In this document: piece after piece, positions 35,286-48,555 of the stretch
Numbering within the stretch: the stretch's first letter is position 1
Layout: the number at the start of each line of letters is the position of its first letter
Assembly: GCA_004794655.1 (NCBI GenBank)
Contig: SMMW01000596.1
Coordinates: forward strand, 248,001 to 312,000
Origin: Marisa cornuarietis
Lineage: Eukaryota; Mollusca; Gastropoda; Architaenioglossa; Ampullariidae
Reading direction: 5' to 3'
Length of the DNA: 64,000 nt
Program-made: the position numbers and the translations under genes
The notes under the pieces: generated by a model
Seen by the model: only the letters and a program-made list of their open reading frames with translations
Database searches by the model: none
What the model was told of the DNA's origin: nothing

Positions 35286-38200
35286 GTGAAGATTTTTATA
35301 GCGCATATTCACACTCATAGAGAGCATGCTCTTAGCGCTTAAAACGAGGAAAAGACGTGGACACAGAACAAAGGGGACAAAAGAAAACGGCAGTACTGAC
35401 GAAACAGAAAACAAAAGGCATCAAGTAACAGGAACAGAGAAATATAGTGATTCTGCGAGAAAGATGGGTAAAGTAGCAAGAGGGAAGGGAGTGGGGTTAA
35501 GAAGGACTAGCATTGTGTGGACTGTGTTAGGAGTAATGCTCAAGGAAGAGGTGCGTTTTCAGTGCAGATTTGAAAGATTCAGTTGTAGGAAGGTGGCGGA
35601 TATGGAAAGGAAGAGAGTTCCATTGTTTTGGAGCACAGTAGCCAAAAGTCCTGTGAGCATATGTTGTTGTTCTGGTGACAGGAACCGTTAGGATACGGTC
35701 GTCAGACGAAGAGCGTAGTTGTCTGGACGGAGAGTAAGGGATGAGAAGTTCTGAGAAATAGTCAGGACAGGAGCCAGCAAAGAAATTAAAACACAGCACA
35801 GACAGTTTGTACTGGATGCGAGAACGGATGGGTAGCCAGTGTAGAAAACGAAGGAGAGGAGTGACAAGGTCCCGTTTCCTTGCTCTAAGCACCAGACGCG
35901 CAGCGGAGTTCTGTACTCTCTGGAGTCTCTGAATGAGGTAGTCAGGGCAGCCTGCCAGCAAGGAGTTGCAGTAGTCAAGTCGAGAAAGAACAAACGCACA
36001 GACAAGAGTGTAGAGAGCGCGTGTAGAGAGAAAATGACGGATAGCACTGATCTTACGGAGCTCATAATAGGCAGACCGACAGACAGCTGCTACATGTCTA
36101 TCGAGTGTCATGTCCTCAGTGACAATAAATCCCAGATTCCTAACGGATGACGTGAAGGTGATGTTGCTGTCGCCCACCTTGATGTGATTGGGCAGACTGA
36201 CGAGTGAAGGTTGATGTCTTCTTCAATGGCACAAGAGGGCTTCCGTTTTATCATCATTTAGTTTAAGCTTGTTTTTTACCATCCAGCCCTTGACATCGCT
36301 GATACAAGCTTCTATAGAGCTAATAGCAGAGTGAGACTAAGCCGGCGGAGTGGAACAGTAAAGCTGCGTGTCATCAGCATAGGATGGATGAGAAACCTGG
36401 TGAGACTGGATGCATGATGAAAGGGGCTTAGTATACAGGATGAACAGAACTGGGCCAAGTACTGAGCCTTGGGGAACACCACAGAAAAGTGAGGCAGGAC
36501 GAGATATCTGACCACCAACTAACACAGTCTGGGTCCTATCAGTGAGATAGGAGTTGAACCATGAGAGCGCAGGTCCAGAAATCCCGTAGAGGGTGTCGAG
36601 TCTGTGAAGAAGCAGAGAGTGGTCTATAATGTCAAATGCAGCAGACAGGTCCAGTAAGGTTAATGGAGAGACATCACCACTGTCAAGAGCAAATAATATG
36701 TCTGTTGTTACTTTAATAAGAGTGATCTCGGTGCTGTGGAAAGGTCTATACGCCGACTGAGCTTGTGGGATAAGATGGTGCTCTTGTAAGTATGCCCAGA
36801 ACTGTGTCAAAACTATTTTCTCTATGATCTTAGAGAGAAAAGACAAGTTGGAAACTGGACGGTAGTTGTTGAGGACATTGACGTCAAGCGTGGATTTCTT
36901 TAGAAGTGGCCTCACCACCGCATTTTTGAACAAAGATGGGAAAACACCTGACGACAGGCTGACATTTACAATATTTGTGATGGCAGGAAGTAGAGTATCT
37001 AGGCACTCGAGCAGAAGGCTTGTGGGCATGGGATCTAACTCGCAAGTTGTTGGTTTAGCTTGTAGAATAACCGCTTTCACATCGGTCTCAGAGACTGGTA
37101 GGAACTTGGACATGGAGCATCCTGGGAGGGCATCACAGGAGATGCTGTCAAGCGCCGACACAGAGTCTAAAGATGATCGAATGTCCAATATCTTGCTGGT
37201 GAAATAATCACTAAAAACTTGCGGCAGCAGTGAAGCAGGGTAGGCAGTAGGCAGTGGTGCTGCTGTACAAGATCCAGTCATTTGAGTGCAGATGGCAAAA
37301 AGCTTTTTGGAGGAGGTGCAGTTAATTATTTGGCCCTGAAGATATGATGCTTTAGCCGCATAAATGCATTTTGCAACGCTTCGCTTTGCAGCATTGTAAA
37401 TTTCTTTGTGGATGGCGAGTCCAGTCTTCCGCCAAACACGTTCAGCTCGCCGGCGAGTGCGCTTCAGATCACGGAGTTCGACACGGATGTGTGAATACCA
37501 AGGCGCACATTTAGAATGGCGCATCAGACGTCGAGACACTGGGGCGTGGTCATCAACTACTCTACGCAAAACACAGTCAAGTTGCTCGGCAGAGGGTGGT
37601 TGGAGAAGCGCAATCTGCAGCTGTGCTTTGAATGCTAGTCTATCCACATTTTGTAATGACCGAGTGGGTCTGAAAACTGGCGCCGATGATGGGCATTTGC
37701 GATCCAGTTCGATTAGTACAGAGTAGTGGTCAGATGAGAAATCATGGGAAACATCAACTGACTGGACTAAGTGGTCATCAGGTCGATGTATGACCCAGTC
37801 CAGGATGTGATCTCTTTTGTGAGTTGGTTGCGACACGGACTGGACAAAACGAAAGGTGTGCAACATTTCGGACAGTTTGACAATGTCAGGGTGAGAACTG
37901 TTGTCGAAGTGTACATTAACATCTCCGAGGAGAATTGCGGGTCTAATTAGTGCATTGCTATAATCCAAGAGATCATGGAATTCTGAGAAAAATGTAGAGG
38001 CTGTAAGTTTGTTCCTGGCTCTAGGAGGAGGTCTGTAGATGCAGAGCAGGTGCATCGAGCAATGAGGAGCCGAAGAGGAGAATTGTACAAATTCAAAAGA
38101 CGTGTGAGGGGACGATACGGCAGTAGTAAAAAACAGGTACTTGGCAAGTGATGATCTGTAGATTATAGCAATACCACCACCACGTGTAGGGCGGGGGAAA

Positions 38201-41200
38201 GATTTCAGGCAGTAGCCCACTGGAGTAAGATCGACACACACACTCTCGTCGCCATGTTGTTTAAGCCACGTCTCAATGATGATGAAAATATCAAGGCGGT
38301 GGTCTATGACAAATTCTACGATTTCAGCTCGCTTTAGTGACTGTTGTGTAGACGATACAGACTGGGCGTTGAAAAGCCCAACGTGGAGGCGAGTGTTCAG
38401 TTGTCGTGTGCGGGAAACTTGGCAGTCTCCTGTTCTCAGACGACCATGTTGGTTTGGTGTAAAGTTATTCGACCCAACTGGTCTCATCGCGTCCACGCTG
38501 ACGCTGATGCTGCTGTGTAGGGGAAACATGATTCAGCATTGAGTTGACACACAGCGAAGCTTTCACAAAACCGGAGTCAGACTCAGAATCAGGTGAAGGG
38601 GGGCACGAGACAGAATAACTACGTAAATCTGTACATACATACATACATCTGTACATACATCTGTAAATCTGTACTGTATATGGAAATCCTCATCTAAAAA
38701 ATTTTCTCTGTCCACAGTTAAGCTAGGTGAAAATGCGGGCTACGGGGCTGTACAGGTGCTCGTCAACACAACGTCCAGGACATACGGGCTGGTCTGTGAT
38801 GACAACTTCACGGACCGCGAGGCCAGCGTGGCCTGCCGTGAACTCGGCTACCCTTACGGCATCCACCAGTGCTGCTCGGCGTTTGGGTTCAAGTCCCTGG
38901 CGATTGTCCGGTCCGGTGTCAGGTGTACAGGTACCGAGGTTCTGTTCAGCGACTGTTATTACAACACGAGGACTGCCTACTGCCTGTCTGGAGAATATGC
39001 CTCCATCGAGTGCTACAGCACTCCACCCCAAAGGGGTAAGATTTCAGCTGAAACAACTATCCTTTACTTTAACTAGAATGGCTTATGGGTGTTAAATGAA
39101 GAAGGATATTTTCCTGCAACACTAACACTGTCTTTGAAAGGCGACTTTCTCACCTCTACGGTCCAATACAAAGAGCTAGTTTTCTTGTACATAAGTTCGA
39201 AGGCTGGTGAATGATTAGTCTACTTTCCTTATGGGGCGTGTCCAGGCACGTACTCCCTGAGTTTTTCTCTCCTAAGTAATTCCTGATAATTTTACTCGAA
39301 TTAGTCCTTCGTCATAATATTCGTTTCAGTCTCACGCAAGCGTCAACTATATCTTTCTAATAATGATAATTAAGATTTTTATATTCACGCTCATAGCATG
39401 ACCTTAGCGCTTAAAAAGGGGAAGAGACGTGGACTACATGGATAGAACAGGAGGGACGGAAGATTAGACAGTACTGACGACAAACAGAAAACAAAGATAG
39501 AAAACTTGAAAAAGCACCAAGTAACAGGAACAGAGAATATAGTGATTATGCAGAGAAAGATGGTAGAAAAGTAGCAAGAGCGGAAGGGGGGAGGGTAAGA
39601 AGGAATAGAATGTGTGGACGGTGTTAGGAATAATGCTCAAGGAAGAGGTGCGTTTTCAGTGCAGATCTGAAGGATTCAATTGTAGGAAGGTGGTGGATAT
39701 GGAAAGGGAGAGAGCTCCATTGTTTTGCTGCACTGTAACCGAAAATCCTGTGACCATATGTTGTTGTTCTGGTGACAGGAACAGTTAGGATACGGTCATC
39801 AGAGGAAGAGCGTAGTTGTCTGGCCGGGATGCAAGGGATGAGAAGTTCAGAGAAATAATCAGAACAGGAGCCTGCAAAGAAATTAAAATACAGCACAGAC
39901 AGTTTGTACTGAATGCGAGAACGGATGAGTAGCCAGTGTAGAAAACGAAGGAGAGGAGTGGCATGGTCCCGTTTCGTGGCTCTAAGCACCAGACGTGCAA
40001 AGGAGTTCTGTACTCTCTGGAGTCTCGGAATGAGGTAATCAGGGCAGCCTGCCAGCAAGGAGTTGCAGTAGTCAAGTCGAGAAAGAACAAACACACAGAC
40101 AAGAGTTTTGGTAGCACGTTTAGAGAGAAAGTGCCGGATGGCACTGATCTTACGGAACTCATAATAATAATACCTCATAAATTCGCTTACTACTCAATAT
40201 TAATTCATTTGCTCGCATCTTAAACAGTTCGAAGTTTCTGAATATAAACCGAAAATTGATAGGGAATTTACAAGGTTTTCCTTGGCTGCGCAAGAAATTA
40301 GTTTCTGCCACACAGGCCTATTCGGAAATGGCCCAACTGAGTTTACAGTGAATACTGGCCACCCTTCTGAAAACTACTTAGTCACCTGGTCTCGCGCTCA
40401 CAACACACTACAAAATCGTAACCAGCCAGGGGCGGTAAATCTCGTCCCTGACACTTTTTGCGCCACATATTCTATTTTTTAAAAAAAAGCACTTAAAGTG
40501 AAAAAAGCAGCTGGAGATTTTTACATACATTATAGACCTAGGCCTATAGATTGTGGACTCCCTTCACCTTTACTGGTTACTTTTACGGTTATCCGTTTTT
40601 GGAAGTCCACGCGTGCTTCGTGCGTTTGTGCATTCAAGGCATTGTTTTGTTTACCAACTATTCTAATGAAAGTATCCTCGAAGATACTTCGTCCGTGAAT
40701 TCTATCTTTAACTAGACATACTATGAGAAACACACTCGTTACAGTTCGTGTTGTGATGGAGAAAAAGATCGGTACGTATGAACGAATGAGGAACGTATGA
40801 ACGAATCAGAGTGCAGCACATGGGCTACTGGGGCTTCGTGTGTTCATCCGGCTTCGATCGCAACGACGCCAACGTCATCTGCAGAGAGGCCGGCTACACC
40901 GGAGGCTGGGCTGTGGTTGACAATTCCAGCTACGACAGCTCAACACTCCGCTGGCTGTCCTACATTGACTGCGACGGCAGCGAGTCTCACCTCAGCCGGT
41001 GCCGGAACCTCGTCTACAGACACGTCAGCGACTACGGCATTACAGGACTCGCCGCTGTCTACTGCAACAGAGAGACTGGTAAAAGCCCGACAAGCCGGAG
41101 CTGAAGGCGGCAACGATGCAATTTAATGAGCTTTGTGTTTGCCTCAGTCCGTAATGTATATGGAATAAACCACAGTCCACACAGTCGTACAGCAAAGTAA

Positions 41201-44200
41201 TCCACGCAGTTCTGTTTCAGCCCGTTGTGTGGTGATCACTATTACCCACACATACATTATATTCTCTGGTACAACTTATGATAATGTCGATGAACCATGC
41301 AGTTTGGCATCATAGATGAATACTTGTTTATGATGTCATGCTAATAAACCATATGAACTACTGGTGGTCTTAAGCAATTGTGCCCTAGTGCTAACAGTTG
41401 GATACGCATGCACTCTACGACATTAGTTTCCTCAAGTAACTCTTGAACTACTAAAGCAAACATTCAGGAATTATGGAGGAATCAAATAGCCGAGTGTAAG
41501 AGCAGTGGTTTTTAAACTAAAAGGTGGGCGTTTCGATACCCGTAGAGCGTAGCCAACTTTTTATCATTGGACCCAGCTGTCGAAGATGGATTCTTGACTC
41601 CACATAGTGCAGTCAAAGGTAACTCAGTGAAAGAAAGAGGCTTGCATCTCCCTTAAAAATCCTTTGGAGAAAGAGTGTGGTCTACTGCTCTCCTCAAACG
41701 GCTACAGAAAACGATTAGGAGACGACATTTCTCTTATGGTTACAGAATATAATATATGTAATGCAGCAGAAGATGATAAGCTGCTTAGTATATTTACGTT
41801 CCTCTAATCTTCTCAGACTTCCAGCTCCTTCTGGTTAACGGCACACAGACGACGGGTCGAGTGGAGGTGTCGATGGACCAGGGCAACAGCGGTTCAATAT
41901 GTAGCGAGGGTTGGACCGACGTGGAAGCCGCCGTGGCTTGCAAGAGTATGGGGTTCAAATCTGGACGGTTCCTTGGGGCAGGCACCTACGGACAGGTAAG
42001 GTGACAGTCTTTCTTTACATCAGTATTAGTTACTACAACCAGTACACTAATTATACAATCTACTCACAGATAACGAACGTTCATGTACTAATTACACCAC
42101 CCTTTAAAACTTTCTATACATGAAAATACTCATTATTTACGTTAATTGCAACTTTCTGTGTTACTACAACCTAACATCAACCTATACACCAAATACTTCT
42201 CGTTAATGACTAATTATTATTTTTATGCAGTAATTGCTACTGTCTACACATTATGAGTACGTTCTCTGGAATTTCTATAAACTTAATGCAGCTTATACAC
42301 TACGTGCTACTGACGATGCGCTTAATACTATTTCATGCAGTATTTAATAATAATGTTTAAATAGAACTTACACTGCACTACAAAAATAAATTAAATTCAT
42401 AAATCAACATTTTCTTTTGCATTAAATAGTACTGTACCTGCTGTTACCCCGACTTCTGTGCATTAAAAGGACGAGATGTGTCACTAAATGTGTCACTGTC
42501 AGAACTAAACAAATTACATATGTGCAGGGAGAAAAACAAAGCAAACATCGAGTTCTTTAGAACTTAAATTGTCGGCGGTGTACACTTGGTGTACTGAGAT
42601 CTAAAGCCAGACAAACTGTCTGGTCTGTTTGATGAGCTAGATTACTTTGTGCATGTCTACAGGACATGACAGTATGCTCGAAACACACGAACACATCGTA
42701 AAGGGCAGGGTACATAGTTTGTAACTGTGTTTAGTACAGACAACTCACATCTAAAGTATAGGTTTTATACAACATTCATTTTTTAAAACTGTTCTGTGAG
42801 TGTTTCAGCACGTGTGGTCTGTCCGACAGGCTTTTTAATACAGGTGTTGTCAGTCCTACAGGGTTCAACTGATAGGGGTGTTGTCTGTCCGACAGGGTTC
42901 AAGGGACTTGTGGTTCAGTCGCGTGGACTGCACTCAAGCAGCATCCTCTCATACCCTGCTGGACTGCGATCTGTCACTCATGGATCCCTGGTTTCCAAAC
43001 TGCTCGTATTCCAGTTATGGTCCTGCAGTGCAGTGTTTTAATAACTCAGGTGACGAGCTTCTTCCTAGGGCCGAAGGGAGTAGTTCTTTCACCTTCCAAC
43101 CGAGTTCTGTTTAAACCATCAAATAGCTTTGAAGGGGTAAATAGACAGACAAACTTATAGTCTCATAAATCTAATAGACACTGTGACAAAAGTTCGTCTC
43201 TAGCATACAGTTAGACTTAAATTGCTTACAACATCTTTATGTTTGCTTTTTTTAACCTGAAACTAAATCAATTGATGAATAAGTGTTTACATATGATGAT
43301 ACTGGCCTTCTGTGTGTTGATGTTTGCATGTTTTGTGTGCTTCAATGCGTAATCGAGTCGAAAAAACAAAATGGCCGGTGGAGGTAGCGTCACGTGACGT
43401 AAACTCTACTCACACCACGAAGTTTCCAACATTCGGGCTGCACTGAAACTTTTCACCCAACAAATTTCTACAATTTCCACACAAAAAGTACCTGTCAACA
43501 TATTCCTTCAAAAAATAAATGCGATCTGAATTCATACCGACGGAGGTCGTGGTATTTTGTCCCGAATTTGCGGACATTTTGATCACCGAGATAATCGCTT
43601 TTGTCTAGGAATTCGTGTGTAAACAAATGGTTGTCCGAACGCTAATTTTATTAAAGATCTGTTAAGAATATCAAGAAACTGAACAGATTGACCGCAAGAT
43701 ATAAATTTTGCTGGAAACTGAAAGACTTTGTCAAATCGGCACTACCGTAAGATTCCACTGTTTTGGGTAATGAAACTGTTCAGTGTACGTTTTACACGCG
43801 CGTAACCTTGACAACGTGATGTCGCATAACAACGGGCAGTGCTTCACATGAACAATGGTATTTTCCAGACGGTGTGGTAAGTGGTTTACACTGTGTCCTT
43901 AGCTTTATACTACTTGCTAGTGACACGACCATAAGATTATGATGGCCGTCAGGATAAATGCATTAAATTTCCCGATTTGCATCTGATAGTCAGTTAGCTC
44001 ACTATGGCTGCGTGAACTTGTGTTGACGGTTGGATGTTTTTACTTCGAGAACTGGACGTATAAAGTAGTTGCAGTGACAGACATAACAATCGTACAGTTT
44101 TTGTACACTGTGAGACAAAGGGCTGGATTTTCTCCCCTGTGACGGCCGTTATCGATAAGTGGTATCTAGGTATCTATCCTCTCTGGTATTACTTCCCACC

Positions 44201-44259
44201 TGATGAAAGTAAGTGCCGAACTTTTATTTCTTACTTAGTGGTGTAGTGTAAGAACTTCT

Positions 44260-44291
<32 letters not shown>

Positions 44292-45949
44292 TTCTTCCTA
44301 TTCTTCTTCTTATTATTATTATTTGTTTGGTGGTGATTCAGAGTTAAGTTTTACAAGCGCTGTTGAATGTAAGAAGAGTTACTGATTTTTTTATTATTAC
44401 CTTGCTTATGTCTGCAGATCTGTTGTGTCTTAAGTTTCTCTCAGATGTGAAAATTTACATTTGCCCACTGGTGGCAAAATACTCAGCTGTGAACTGTACG
44501 TTCTCCGCTCTCACGGGCATAAAATAGTCTTCATCTCTTTTTCGCTGGAAAGTGATTATGTTGATTGTTAATAAAATCATGTTATGCTGTTAAACAATAC
44601 TTGTTTTGTTTATATCTCATGTTTTCTTCCTGCACTGCGTGGTACTTAATTTGAGATACACCATGCAAATGAAATATCATCAACCACATTTACACATTAA
44701 CACATACAGCAGAATAGTTTAGAAAACCTTTCCGACGATAAGCCTGATGGGAGTCGTGGGACAGAGTTTCTTTTCTGTTTTTTTCTTGGAATATAGCACT
44801 GTTAATTATTTAAAAGGCGTACAAGATAAGTAGTGCTATACCATTTTGATAGGCATCTGATGTTATTTTGGTGTTTGCAGAAGAGTTGAGCAGGAGAGAA
44901 AAATGTAAATTTTAGTACTGATGGTTGTCTCAGGGACAAAAATAAATCCCTTGTTAAATATGCTTCCAATGCAATAGGCTGCTACTAGGTATTCCATTTT
45001 GAAACGCATGAATAAACAATATTTATAAACCAGTGCTGTGGGTTTTCTTTGATAGCAGTACTGAGTACTTGCTGTACTTTTTAGTCCTTGCATGACGGCC
45101 GTCAGACGCCAGGATGTCACACTAAGAATGTAACTGCACAAGAACCAGAAGAGCAGTTATCTTTTTAACTACATTTATGGACACTTCATACCCCATACTT
45201 TCAACAAATATAGTCAGAAAAACAAGAATATTGAAACTCATTTTACCTCCCATGGCACATTTTAGGAGACAAACTTGTCACAGTGTCATTAACACATTTG
45301 TACGTAATGACTTTTGTTAAAACTGGCACTTCGTTAACAGACCTTCATATTTGTTTTAGTCCGATTAATGGGGACAAGACAAGAGAATGACGGGCGAGTG
45401 GAAGTCTATATCAATGACAGCTGGACAGCCGTGTGCGACCAGGGCTTTGACCAGGCGGCGGCACACGTGGCCTGCAGGTCCCTGGGATTCTTATACGCGC
45501 GCTCTCAGTGTTGTTCCGCTCTTGGACCGCTGGGTACGGGCCCAGTCGATGCCAGACAAATCAGCTTCAGGGTCAACAGATGCCGGGGTCATGAGGCAAC
45601 ACTAGCGGAATGTGACGTCAGCACATCACTTTCCTGCCCCTCGGGAAAATACGCCAGCGTCGTGTGTTCTAACACTTTACTCCGAGAACAGAGTGAGTTG
45701 CGGACCAACCTGAGGATATCTGTGGAATATAGATAAAGTTTTTATTGGTCTTTTTGTCTATTTTTAGTTAGATATCTGTACTTGTCTTGACCACGCATAG
45801 TGAAATAGGACTGACTGACATTCTAGACTTTGTTCCAAAGCTACTTCACATTATTGGCATTATTCCTCATTCTCTTACCCCTTACCTTTATTCTTCCCCA
45901 CAATATCTCTTTCTATTTCTCTCTCTCTCTGCCTCTCTTTTTCAAACAG

Positions 45950-45995
<46 letters not shown>

Positions 45996-47652
45996 TAGCA
46001 TTATTTCAATGATGGTGCTTTCGAAGTCAAGTGGCAGCAAGATCGATGCCTTTCGTCGTTTATTGACAGCTAAAGAAGTTTCTGTTCACAGCACTGACAG
46101 TGCGACTTGCTGGACCAGGAGGGAACTATGGCAGGGTGGAGGTCAACCGTTACGGACTGTGGGGTCTGGTTTGTAGCAGCAACTGGGACGATCGTGAGGC
46201 TAACGCCACCTGCCGGGGTCTAGGGTACAGTCACGGTGTCGCCTTCTACGGAAATGACGACTCAGGTAAGTTGTCCGGGATAAGAACATTCAGTCCTTAT
46301 TACTTGTCATTCAAATCTTTCGTTGAAATGATTTTGAAATGTCTTGAGTCGCTTTACGCATGTAACTCAGTATGCGTCGTGCGACACTGACACTCTTAAC
46401 TGGACTTCTTTTCTAGAAACCCCCATTCTCGTGGGCGACTTCCAGTGCTCAGGGCAGGAGTCGTCGCTGGCAGATTGCTCCTTTAAGGACAGCAGCGACG
46501 ACATTGGCTGCTCGGACAGGCGGGTTGCTGCCGGGGTTCTCTGCTCCCGTACATCCGGTAGGAAGCTGCTCTACCCAATGTAAATGTCAGGCTGTTCCCC
46601 ATTTCTTCCACTTTTCTTCGCTGAGACGATGTACCCCAACTATGTCACATCATCGTCATCGTCACATCATCATCATCTCGAAATGGGACAAGTGCACAAA
46701 AAGACAAAGGATAAACATGGATTACGATCAAACAATAGAGAATATGGTGTTTGCCTAGTGTGGTGGATAGTTGAACTCATCAACTATTCTCAGAACACTG
46801 TACTCTGTAGTCCATCAAGTTCACGAAATTAAAAAATACAAGCAAAATTTCACAGATACTATGAATAAAAATTAAAAACTGTAGATCATCATCATCCATC
46901 ATCATCCATCCTCCATCGTCATCCATCGTTCATCATCCATCATCATCAAGAACACTTGCACTTTCAGACATCAAACTGCGGCTCACGGATGGTGGACGTA
47001 ACTATGGTCGCCTGGAGGTTATGTATGAGGGTCAGTGGGGTCGGGTTATTGGCAGCTTCTCGGACACAAATGCTGACGTTGCCTGCAGACATCTTGGATT
47101 CGTGGGTGGGCAGACCGCTCCCAAATACATTCCGAAAAAAACCTTTACAGGTCGGGTAAGTGAAGAAGGTTTGTGCTATAGCGTTTTGACAGAAAAGACA
47201 CATAGCAAATTGTAATGGACTCTAACAGGACATATTTACCCATGGAGTCTTTCCGAGACAGGCTTCAAGTCACAGGACTTTTGGCTACTGTGCTGCAAAA
47301 CAATGGAACTCTCTTCCTTTCCATATCCGCCACCTTCCTACAACTGAATCTTTCAAATCTGCACTGAAAACGCACCTCTTCCTTGAACATTTCTCCTAAC
47401 ACAGTCCGCACAATGCTCGTCCTTCTTAACCCCGCCTCCTTCCCTCTTGCTACTTTACCAATCTTTCTCGCAGAATCACTATATTTTTCTGTTCCTGTTA
47501 CTTGATGCCTTTTAATGTTTTCTGTTTCGTCAGTACTGTCGTTTTCTTTCGTCCCCTTTGTTCTGTGTCTACTTAGTCCACGTCTCTTCCTCGTTTTAAG
47601 CGCTAAGAGCATGCTCTCTATGAGTGTGAATATGCGCTATAAAAATCTTCAC

Positions 47653-47709
<57 letters not shown>

Positions 47710-48519
47710 AGTACTCTGATAATATCTATGCTCTTAAAAAATACTTAACAATCAAGTGGGGCGATTCCTGGATGAGACAAGTAGCTAGTGTCTATATCAG
47801 ATGTTTCTCAATCTGAACAAGTACCAGACAATCTTCTAGAGCTGCAGCTATGTAAGGGAGTTGCATAGTTGGCTAAAATCGTGTGAAAGTAAGATTGCAG
47901 TTTTTCTTGGAAATAATAATATTGTCTTCTACTTTGCTGCTCTTATTACATTTACTGGACCCTAAAGTCAATTGAGTAATTTTGATAGCTGAATCAAGGA
48001 AATCTTTATTACCATTGTTTTAGCTTATATTTGACAACATTTCGACTATACTTGAAAACATTTGTCTTTGCTTACATGCTCTCCTAGCAGTACACTTCCT
48101 GAAATCATAAGATCTGAATTCTAGGAAATGTTGTGAAGCATGCAGAGTTAGAAGAAATCGCTAGAGTTTTCTGTCTTTATTAGGTCTGGATGAGGAGAAT
48201 CAACTGCAAAGGTTACGAGCAAAGTCTGTTTGAGTGTTCGAATATTTGGAATTCCACTTCTAGAAGTAGCAGGGATGTATACGTCATCTGCTACAACATG
48301 AGTAAGTACACGATAACGTCTGTTAATGATATCTGCATATACATAGGGTGTAAATTGGGACTTCACCATATGATACAGATTCCAGTGCAAAGCGCTCTAC
48401 TCAAGCATAAAAATCCGGAGACAATAATTCAACAACAATTTTATTTAATACACATATTACGACCTCCTGTTTCTTTTCATTCCTTTTGAACCACCTGCTC
48501 AATTTCTTATCTCTCTCTA

Positions 48520-48555
<36 letters not shown>

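Noticed and set aside
40811..41104. Independent short gene starting at domain 6
   Set aside because: It is the 3' part of exon B10 after the 19-bp duplication; it lacks a signal peptide and ends at a splice donor.
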